Of a stretch of DNA of 44,975 nt, positions 24,896-31,337 are shown one piece after another. Made by a program: the position numbers and the translations under genes. This DNA is from UBA822 sp036336795. GTDB taxonomy: Bacteria; Gemmatimonadota; Gemmatimonadetes; Longimicrobiales; Gaopeijiaceae. A model generated the notes under the pieces. The model did no database searches. It was not told the origin of the DNA and worked only from the letters and a program-made list of their open reading frames with translations. The DNA is taken from contig JAYZFL010000059.1 in the NCBI GenBank assembly GCA_036336795.1, positions 1-44,975 on the forward strand, given 5' to 3'. The stretch's first letter is position 1, and the number at the start of each line of letters is the position of its first letter.

Positions 24896-26482
24896 CTAAC
24901 GGATTACCCGCCCTCCACCACCGAACGGTGTCATCCGCCCTCTTATCCGGTTGAGAAACTCATCTTGGGTCGCACGGAGTTGCGCGGCCCCGATGACGGC
25001 GAGTTCCTCGCCTTCGTCCAATCCGCTCACGATCTCCGTGAAATCCCAGTCGTTGAGACCGATCATGACTGGGCGCGGCGCAGGGACTCCATCCTCCCCG
25101 AACACGAACACTACGGCGGGTCGGACCCCTCTCCGCTGTGCTGTGGGCCCTTGGCCACCTTGACCGGCCTGTTGAGGGTCGAATCCCCTTCCCTCGGAGC
25201 CATCTCTAAACCGACCCATGAGGAGGACCCGGGCCGAGTCCTGTGAGATGTCTCCCCTGTCGATCCTCGCCCTCAAGGAATCACGCAGTTCCTGATTAAA
25301 GGGTCCACCACCATTCGCAGAGGAACCTCGGTTGCTCTCGAGACCGCCACCCGGCGACTCCTCTGTGGAACCGTCACGCAGCGCTTCAGCCCCCGACCGA
25401 CGGCCTGGTTGCCCGGTACCAGGGCGAGCCCCACCCGCTCGGGTGCCTCCCTGGAATCCAACCTGCCCACGCGCACCTGGACCGCCCCTACCTCGTCCGG
25501 CGAACAGGCTACGCATGTCGAGGTCATCGGGATCTAGCCCCAACGCCATCGCGGCCGGCTGGACGTCTTGTGGATTCACCACGGAATTATTCGGAATCAG
25601 CAGTACATCAGGCGCTTGAGCGATCTCGATCACGACTTCTCCGTTCATCCCGGGCCTGAGAAGTCCCGAGCTGTTATCAAGCGTCACAATCACCGGAAAC
25701 ATCGTAACATTCTGTTGTACGACGGCCTGGGGCTCAATCTTGTCCACGGTTCCGACGAAGCTCCGGTCCGGGAAGGCCTCTACGATGACCGTAGCCTCCA
25801 TGCCATTCCGAATCTCACCCATGTCGGTCTCGTCAACCAAAGTCCGGACCTGCATCGTTTCGAGATTGGCCATGATAAGCAGAGTCGTCCCGCCGGAGAC
25901 ATTCTGTGAGGCGGACTGGATGACCTGGCCTTCCTCGACGTCCTTTTGGAGGATCGTACCCGCCAGCGGAGCGCGGATGGTCACGTCACTGAGGCGAAGC
26001 TGGCTCAACTCATAATTGGTCTCTGCCTTCACCAACGTCGCCTGCGAGTTCGCATAATCCAAGTTCTTACTCTCATGCTCTTGGAGTGAGATGACTCCGG
26101 ATGCCAAGAGCTCCTCAGAGCGCCTTAGCTGTGCTTGGGAGATCTCAAGCCTAGCACGTGCGACCTCAAGGTCAGCCTCCGTCTGATCGGACGCGTTTCG
26201 CACGTCTCGAGGATCGATCTCGGCGAGGAGCGCTCCTGGTGCAACCTCGTCGCCAATGTCCACGAACAGGCGAAGAATCTCACCCGACGCCTTCGATTTG
26301 ACCTCTACCTCGCGAAGGGGCTCGAGAAGTCCCGTCGCCTCGGCAGTGATCATGAGGTCACCCCGCGTCACCGTTATCCGCTGAAGCGTCGGCGCCTCCT
26401 CCGCCTCACCCGTATCACAAGCAAAAATCCACGGAACTAGGAGAATCGTACTCCACGCTCCAACCCTTTGAATCGGCGTCAT
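24896..26482 (-). CDS. MacA/HlyD-type periplasmic adaptor with long Gly/Arg-rich insertion
   Basis: The 528-residue protein is a membrane-fusion adaptor linking the inner-membrane pump to TolC. A likely lipobox ends at Cys22 ('WIFAC'). The lipoyl/barrel-sandwich halves lie at about 55-95 ('KASGEILRLFVDIGDEV') and 165-200 ('TIRAPLAGTILQKDVEEGQV'), the alpha-hairpin between them at about 96-162, and the beta-barrel at about 205-300. Residues about 301-455 are an insertion unlike typical adaptors: Gly/Arg-rich stretches flank a predicted helical segment (about 395-423). The membrane-proximal domain resumes at 'VRPAVVFVFGEDG'. It overlaps the ATPase gene upstream by four bases. The insertion looks disordered and may be periplasmic; its role is unknown. 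Confidence 0.88.
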   Translation of the reverse strand: MTPIQRVGAWSTILLVPWIFACDTGEAEEAPTLQRITVTRGDLMITAEATGLLEPLREVEVKSKASGEILRLFVDIGDEVAPGALLAEIDPRDVRNASDQTEADLEVARARLEISQAQLRRSEELLASGVISLQEHESKNLDYANSQATLVKAETNYELSQLRLSDVTIRAPLAGTILQKDVEEGQVIQSASQNVSGGTTLLIMANLETMQVRTLVDETDMGEIRNGMEATVIVEAFPDRSFVGTVDKIEPQAVVQQNVTMFPVIVTLDNSSGLLRPGMNGEVVIEIAQAPDVLLIPNNSVVNPQDVQPAAMALGLDPDDLDMRSLFAGRGRGGPGARGQVGFQGGTRAGGARPGTGQPGRRSGAEALRDGSTEESPGGGLESNRGSSANGGGPFNQELRDSLRARIDRGDISQDSARVLLMGRFRDGSEGRGFDPQQAGQGGQGPTAQRRGVRPAVVFVFGEDGVPAPRPVMIGLNDWDFTEIVSGLDEGEELAVIGAAQLRATQDEFLNRIRGRMTPFGGGGRVIR

Positions 26483-27186
26483 ACGTGTATCCCCGTCTGT
26501 GCGTGCTCGAAATCTTTCGCGATCAGTCCATCAAAAAGATGGACCTGTCGTTTGGCGTATTCCGCGATATCGTGCTCGTGCGTAACAATAACGATCGTCT
26601 GCCCTTGACGATTCAACTCCACGAACACGCCCATCATCTCCTCACTAGTGACCGAATCGAGGTTTCCCGTCGGCTCATCCGCCAGGAGGAGGGCTGGATT
26701 GTTGACAAGCGCTCTGGCGACGGCCACACGTTGCCGCTGTCCCCCGGAGAGTTCGGGTGGTCGATGACCCATACGATCGCCCAAGCCAACGAGAACCAAC
26801 TTCTCTTCAGCTCGGCGCCTGCGCTCCTTCGCACTCACACCGGCATAGATAAGAGGGAGTTCGACGTTGTGGAGTGCAGTCGCGCGAGGAAGCAGGTTAA
26901 AGGTCTGGAAGACGAATCCAATCTCCCGGTTGCGTATGCGGGCGAGCTCGTCGTCGCTCAAGTTGCTTACCTCGGCGCCATTCAACCAATAATGGCCATC
27001 TGAGGGGGTATCCAGGCAACCGATGAGGTTCATAAACGTCGATTTGCCACTTCCGGACGGACCCATGATAGCGACGAACTCCCCAGGGCGGATCTCCAAA
27101 TCCACACCACGTAGAGCACGGACGGTCTCGGCCCCGAGAACATAATCTTTCCGAATGCCGTTGGTCCGGATGATCAGGTCGCTCAC
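26479..27186 (-). CDS. MacB/LolD-type ABC transporter ATP-binding protein
   Basis: The 235-residue ATPase has Walker A 'GPSGSGKST', Q-loop in 'FVFQTFNLLPR', signature 'ELSGGQRQRVAVARAL', Walker B 'LLLADEPTGNLD' and 'VTHEHD'. These are the standard marks of the MacB/LolD/FtsE family, which works with FtsX-fold permeases. Its partner permease is encoded two genes downstream, separated by the adaptor. It overlaps both neighbours by four bases (with tolC-like upstream and the adaptor downstream), so the four pump genes are translated as a unit. Confidence 0.93.
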   Translation of the reverse strand: MSDLIIRTNGIRKDYVLGAETVRALRGVDLEIRPGEFVAIMGPSGSGKSTFMNLIGCLDTPSDGHYWLNGAEVSNLSDDELARIRNREIGFVFQTFNLLPRATALHNVELPLIYAGVSAKERRRRAEEKLVLVGLGDRMGHRPPELSGGQRQRVAVARALVNNPALLLADEPTGNLDSVTSEEMMGVFVELNRQGQTIVIVTHEHDIAEYAKRQVHLFDGLIAKDFEHAQTGIHV

Positions 27187-28493
27187 AGATCCCTCCCTAG
27201 TATCGCCTCGAGCTGCGCCCTCGCGAGCACATAGTCATAGCGCGCATTCACGAGATCCACCCTTGCTTGGTCAGACGCGATCTGACTAGTCACGACGTCA
27301 AGAATGATAGCCACACCCACCCGATAGCGCTCCCGAGTCACACGCAAATCCTCATCGGCAACAGCCACAGCCTCCCCTGCGATACCGATCGCCAGCTCCG
27401 CCGTCTCAAGCGAGCGGAGCGCCACATCAGCTTCTTCATGGGACCGCAGTCGAGCTTCGTCTTCCTGAAGTCGAGCAACCCTTGTCGAGTACTCCGCCCT
27501 TATGATATTCGCCTCACGTGAGAACCCGTTGAAGAGCGAATAACTCATGCTGAAGCCCAGGTTCCAGCTCGCATTTCCCCCCGTGAACGACGCCTGCTGA
27601 TTCGACCAATTGTACCCACTACTCAAGGACAAACTCGGAATGTAGACAGACTTGGAGGAGGAGTAGGCCTCTTGAGCAGCCAAGACAGCTCCGCGGGCGG
27701 CCAGAACCGATGGTGCCTGATTCTCCGCGACCTCAAGAAGCTCAGCCTCTTGGAAAGGAAGAGGGCTCGGAGCGAGATCCTCAGGCACTACCGGAATCAC
27801 AGGCTCAGCCAACCCGACTTGCCGACCGAGGCCAAAGCGGGCGGCTCGCGTTTGACTCTCGGCGTTGAGTACGGCCTGGCGGGCGTTGATGAGCTCAAGC
27901 CGAGCCCGAAGGGTGTCCGACGTCGTTCCCCCTCCAACCTGCTGCTGAGCCCGCGTCATGTCCAAACTCTGTGTCGCCTGCTCTATTCGTCGGCGCGCGA
28001 CCTCAAGAAGCTCCTCCTGGCGGAGCGCCTGGAAGAAAAGGCTCTTGGTCTCAAGCACCACGTTGAAACGTTGGTCTTCCCGACGAGCCTCGGCGACAGC
28101 GAGATCCGCCCGTGCGCGCCCTAGCTCTGAAAAACGTTGGCCACCCTGAAACAGAGTATAACTCGCCCTGAGTCCTGCGTTGTAGGAGTTGGTACTCCCC
28201 GTCACGAGCCGATCGGTGCCGGGATCGAACCGCTCCGTGCTCCGCATGGACATCCCGGAATTGGTACTCAGACTTGGTAGGAACGCCCCCAACGCCGTGC
28301 GCCGCGACTCTCCGGCGTTCACCACCGATTGCTCGGACTGAGCCATCTGCGGATTAAGGACTACTGCTCGAGCGACAGCGTCGTCGAGAGTGATGCGCGT
28401 TGCTGCTTCATCCAAAAGCGGCCGCTGCTGTGCGATCGCCGGAAAGCTCAGGACTACTGCAGCACCGAGGGCGAATATCGTCTTCTTGATCAT
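27183..28493 (-). CDS. TolC family outer-membrane efflux channel
   Basis: The 436-residue protein has a signal peptide ending at about residue 21 ('SFPAIAQ') and two tandem outer-membrane-efflux repeats: about 35-230 and 245-435. Typical TolC features include 'ARAVVLNPQM', long coiled-coil helices, 'ASYTLFQGGQR' and 'MSYSLFNGFSREANI' before the second helix pair. It would form the trimeric channel of the MacA/MacB-like pump encoded directly downstream. The ATG lies five bases after the CpxP-like gene, without a strong Shine-Dalgarno, so it is probably translated by coupling. Confidence 0.92.
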   Translation of the reverse strand: MIKKTIFALGAAVVLSFPAIAQQRPLLDEAATRITLDDAVARAVVLNPQMAQSEQSVVNAGESRRTALGAFLPSLSTNSGMSMRSTERFDPGTDRLVTGSTNSYNAGLRASYTLFQGGQRFSELGRARADLAVAEARREDQRFNVVLETKSLFFQALRQEELLEVARRRIEQATQSLDMTRAQQQVGGGTTSDTLRARLELINARQAVLNAESQTRAARFGLGRQVGLAEPVIPVVPEDLAPSPLPFQEAELLEVAENQAPSVLAARGAVLAAQEAYSSSKSVYIPSLSLSSGYNWSNQQASFTGGNASWNLGFSMSYSLFNGFSREANIIRAEYSTRVARLQEDEARLRSHEEADVALRSLETAELAIGIAGEAVAVADEDLRVTRERYRVGVAIILDVVTSQIASDQARVDLVNARYDYVLARAQLEAILGRDL

Positions 28494-28498
28494 GGGGT

Positions 28499-28918
28499 TT
28501 ACTGTCTAGGGTTCTGGATAGGTCTAGCACGTCGTCTGTCGTCGTTTTCCTCCAAAAGAGCCTCATACATCTGGACCTGATCTTCGGTCAGAACTTCCTT
28601 GATCTCCTCCCTCAGATCACCGATTCCAGCGCGGTACCTTGAGCGGAATTCCTGACCCAACTCCGACATCCGGTCCCTATAGAACGACACGAGTGAATCG
28701 ATTGACGTCTTCTGGGGTGCCGTGAGACTCACTTCCTCTACAATCATGCGGCGTCGCTCACCGCTTCTCTCTGGCTTCGTTTCATCACTGACATCCTCAG
28801 GTGTGCTGGCGCTCACCGTTCGTTCCCAAGCCATCCCAACGACTATCCCACTTCCGAAAAGCAGCGTAAGGGCCACACTCGCAATCACTTTCACCTTGGA
28901 CACTTCTCTCAAAGGCAT
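28499..28918 (-). CDS. CpxP/Spy-like LTxxQ periplasmic stress protein
   Basis: From the ATG at 28918, the product is 139 residues with an N-terminal membrane or signal segment (about 8-28). The rest is largely helical and charged, with two LTxxQ-type motifs: 'LTAPQ' at about 65 and 'LTEDQ' at about 110. This is the pattern of Spy/CpxP and of the 'heavy-metal sensor' relatives, which bind unfolded envelope proteins or sense stress. The start overlaps the anti-sigma candidate's stop by one base (TGATG). Its place between the sigma/anti-sigma pair and the efflux genes suggests it reports envelope damage to, or is induced by, this regulon. The frame stays open upstream, but that is the neighbouring gene in another frame. 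Confidence 0.75.
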   Translation of the reverse strand: MPLREVSKVKVIASVALTLLFGSGIVVGMAWERTVSASTPEDVSDETKPERSGERRRMIVEEVSLTAPQKTSIDSLVSFYRDRMSELGQEFRSRYRAGIGDLREEIKEVLTEDQVQMYEALLEENDDRRRARPIQNPRQ

Positions 28919-29307
28919 CAGAAAGTCTCGTCTATGAGGAGGAAAGGATCGCCGAAAGCATCTTGATCCATTAGGTTCGGTAGAGTCTGGTCTTCGAGCC
29001 CTATCCTGAGGCTCTCCTCCACTCCGATCGCCAAGATCGGCGTACTCCTGGATAGAAGGGCCCCCGCAACAACCGAAGCCACTGCGGCGGCGGGGACGAG
29101 CCATCTGGCCCATGACTGGAGCAGATCAGCAACACCTACTTCCTTAAGGCGGCGGCGGCGGAGCCCGTCCGCAGCCCTCTCCATGACGCGTCCCCGGAAT
29201 CGTACCCAATATCCTGGATACCGCAATTCAGGATCGAGAACCCGGAAATCTGGATCTCGCCCCCTGGGATCCGACCCATCTCTCTCTCCTCGATCATTAC
29301 TGGTCAT
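28918..29307 (-). CDS. Membrane anti-sigma factor candidate
   Basis: The 129-residue protein follows the ECF sigma gene with a four-base overlap, the usual place of an anti-sigma factor. One membrane segment covers about residues 66-87 ('WLVPAAAVASVVAGALL'). The N-terminal, presumably cytoplasmic, part is Arg/Asp-rich and lacks the HxxxCxxC zinc anti-sigma motif. The C-terminal about 40 residues would be periplasmic. No family could be recognised; the role rests on position and topology. Confidence 0.6.
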   Translation of the reverse strand: MTSNDRGERDGSDPRGRDPDFRVLDPELRYPGYWVRFRGRVMERAADGLRRRRLKEVGVADLLQSWARWLVPAAAVASVVAGALLSRSTPILAIGVEESLRIGLEDQTLPNLMDQDAFGDPFLLIDETF

Positions 29308-29879
29308 ACCGTCTCTCCCGTCTCTAATCGCAGCTCAGACAGAACTCGGTCGCTCCTTAATGCCTTGCGTGCAAAGTGAAGATGCGATCGAATCGTGCCC
29401 GCTGGAAGCTCAAGCCGCTCAGCAATCTCACGATGCTTCCAACCCTCCAGATCATGTAACAGCACGATTTCTCTTTGCACCTGCGGCAACCTTTGCAAAG
29501 CACTCTGTAATCGCTCTTGGAGCTCGGTCTGCTCCCTAACCTGTTCGGGAGTCCGACCTGTGTCCGCGGCCCCTTTCGGCACGTCTTCCGTATCCCGAAG
29601 GATCTCTCTCCGAACGAGATTCCGAGACCGGTTCCTCACGATGGCCAAGAACCATCCTGAGAATCGGTCCGGACTCCTACATTCCTCAAGCCGCTCAAGC
29701 GCCACTATGAAAGCCTCCTGAACAGCATCCTCTGCATCTTGATGCCCACCGGTCACTGACCGGCTCACTGCGTATGCAGCCCTCATATATCTGCTGACGA
29801 GGGTCCCAAAGGCACCGTTATCACCTTCTCGGGCCTTTCGAACGAGCTCTCCGTCCGATAGGTCATCCCTCACAACCAT
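29304..29879 (-). CDS. ECF-type RNA polymerase sigma factor
   Basis: The 191-residue protein has region 2 (about 25-92: 'AFGTLVSRYMRAAYAVSRSVTGGHQDAEDAVQEAFI', cut here as two motifs, 'DAEDAVQEAF' and 'RFSGWFLAIVRNRSRNLVRR') and region 4 (about 125-178: 'LPQVQREIVLLHDLEGWKH', 'IAERLELPAGTIRSHLHFARKAL'), joined by a short acidic linker. This is the RpoE-like group that redirects RNA polymerase in response to envelope signals. It is the first gene of a seven-gene operon whose second product is a membrane anti-sigma candidate, so autoregulation is likely. A perfect 7-bp inverted repeat lies about 95-110 bases upstream. Confidence 0.92.
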   Translation of the reverse strand: MVVRDDLSDGELVRKAREGDNGAFGTLVSRYMRAAYAVSRSVTGGHQDAEDAVQEAFIVALERLEECRSPDRFSGWFLAIVRNRSRNLVRREILRDTEDVPKGAADTGRTPEQVREQTELQERLQSALQRLPQVQREIVLLHDLEGWKHREIAERLELPAGTIRSHLHFARKALRSDRVLSELRLETGETV

Positions 29880-29972
29880 GAAGACACCGCTACCACCCGT
29901 CTTGTTGAGTTTGAATTGCGTCTTTTGGACTTTAAGATGTTACGAAGCAGATAAACGTTAGACGTCAAGCAG

Positions 29973-29988
29973 ATCATCAAGATGATCG
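29973..29988. repeat. Perfect inverted repeat upstream of the sigma factor operon
   Basis: GATCATC-AA-GATGATC is a 16-bp dyad with 7-bp arms. On the minus strand it lies four bases upstream of a TTGACG sequence (29969-29964) that could be a -35 element; the matching -10 is poor. It is also only 20 bases past the stop of the unknown gene at 30008, so it could instead be a small transcript-end hairpin, though no T-run follows. Confidence 0.5.
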
Positions 29989-30007
29989 TTGAGTAGGACT
30001 GTGAGAC

Positions 30008-30517
30008 TCAGTCAACCGATTTCGCCAACACCAGCAACTCATAAAGCTGCTCGTCAGAGAAATCTTCAATCGACTTCCCCAGAGCAAGAGATTCCCGAAC
30101 CGCCACCAACGGGTCTACAGCCTTGAAGAAAGTGAGGTGCAAGAGCTGGGCGCCCCTATCTCCTTGGAACCCAACCGACCCTCGTCCAGAAAGACGCACA
30201 ATCCACCCCGACCCCTCACTCTCGAGATTCCGGGAGGGCAGACTCTCGATGGGAGTAGCGTGAAGGGGACGGCGCTCGACAGATTCCCTCACCGCTTTGG
30301 TCTTCTCCCGACTTCCTGAGCGTCCAGTAGGATCTCTTCGCGACCGACCCTTTTGGATCGGGTTCTTTGAGACTCGCGATCCCTTCGAAGTCTTCGACTG
30401 GTCTTTCTGGTCTCGGATTCCAGACACCGGGACAGAAGCCACCTCTCCGAGAACGTCTCTGATCGGAATCGGTCTCTGACGGTCCTTTATGCGCTCACTA
30501 CCTTTCTCATCATCCAT
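30008..30517 (-). CDS. Unknown protein with disordered N-terminus and small conserved-looking C-terminal domain
   Basis: The 169-residue product has no family I recognise. Residues 1 to about 95 are rich in Lys, Arg, Ser and Gln and look disordered. Residues about 100-169 look folded, with 'GWIVRLSGRGSVG', 'GAQLLHLTFFKA' and a helical end 'DEQLYELLVLAKSVD'. There is no signal peptide or membrane segment, so it is cytosolic. It lies between the HNH gene and the sigma factor operon, separated from each by more than 125 bases, and is probably a single-gene unit. The start ATG at 30517 has no good ribosome binding site. Confidence 0.6.
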   Translation of the reverse strand: MDDEKGSERIKDRQRPIPIRDVLGEVASVPVSGIRDQKDQSKTSKGSRVSKNPIQKGRSRRDPTGRSGSREKTKAVRESVERRPLHATPIESLPSRNLESEGSGWIVRLSGRGSVGFQGDRGAQLLHLTFFKAVDPLVAVRESLALGKSIEDFSDEQLYELLVLAKSVD

Positions 30518-30675
30518 GGTCCGGGAAGATGGCCCGTGGCGGACACCTCCGCTATACCAACTGCCAGGGCCGGCGAATTACAGTGTGGATTATTTTTGTT
30601 CGCCGGGAAGACCTGCTGAAACCACTAAAGTCGTCGAGCAGGCCCTCTGAATGTGTTGGACCTCTTGAGTCCCAA

Positions 30676-31233
30676 TCACGCCTTATCTTTCCGCAAGCTG
30701 GAGAGCACCTTCACTCCATAGAACATTCGGATATACTTGGCCTGTGTCGGTGTAACCCTCCGCACTTTCCACACTAATCGGACATAGTTCGGTTGCCTGG
30801 GCTCGGCAAGAAGCTTCATGCCCGCTTCCCAGGGCAGAAGATCTCCCTTGAGATTGTTACAGGAGGAGCAAGAAGCCACTACGTTTTCCCAAGAATTTCC
30901 TCCACCCCGGGATAGTGGAAGAACGTGATCCTTCGTAAGGAACTGCCTTCCCTTGAGTTGTCCTCTATGCCGCCCGCAGTACTGACATCTGTAGCCGTCT
31001 CGAGCGAACAGAAAAGTGTTCGTGACCTGACGGCGGAAGCGTCGTGGAACGTGGACGTAGGTTACGAGCCTGATAACAGTTGGAAAGGGAAGTTGGATAT
31101 GAGGCGATCGGAACTCGCGCTCCTCGTCCACTTCGAGAATCTCGGCTTTCCTGTCAAGGATCAGCCGAATAGCGCGACGAGCCGGGATGATAGTTAATGG
31201 CTCATAAGATGCGTTCAAGGACAGGCAGCCCAT
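30676..31233 (-). CDS. HNH endonuclease family protein
   Basis: From the ATG at 31233 (GGAG seven bases upstream) the product is 185 residues. The N-terminus 'CLSLNASYEPLTIIPARRAI' is the standard start of a widespread chromosomal HNH family. The nuclease core has zinc-binding pairs 'CQYC' and 'CSSC', the catalytic 'DHVLPLSRGG' and 'NSWENVVASC', followed by 'CNNLKGD'. Members of this family are not part of a mobile element; their role, perhaps in DNA repair or restriction of damaged DNA, is not established. An alternative ATG at 31269 would add 12 residues. It follows priA by 104 bases and may be co-transcribed with it. Confidence 0.88.
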   Translation of the reverse strand: MGCLSLNASYEPLTIIPARRAIRLILDRKAEILEVDEEREFRSPHIQLPFPTVIRLVTYVHVPRRFRRQVTNTFLFARDGYRCQYCGRHRGQLKGRQFLTKDHVLPLSRGGGNSWENVVASCSSCNNLKGDLLPWEAGMKLLAEPRQPNYVRLVWKVRRVTPTQAKYIRMFYGVKVLSSLRKDKA

Positions 31234-31337
31234 CAGCGACTCCACTGACGATTTTAGTAGGGCTTTCAAGCTCTATGGTCATCACACTCTACAGAAGAAC
31301 ACCCTCAGAGGCACCCGTCACTAAACCTGCCTCATCG

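Noticed and set aside
30540..30575. tRNA-like stretch on the minus strand (GGCAGTTGGTATAGC resembles a D-arm)
   Set aside because: No T-arm (GGTTCGAATCC-like) or matching acceptor stem follows, and no full cloverleaf can be drawn.
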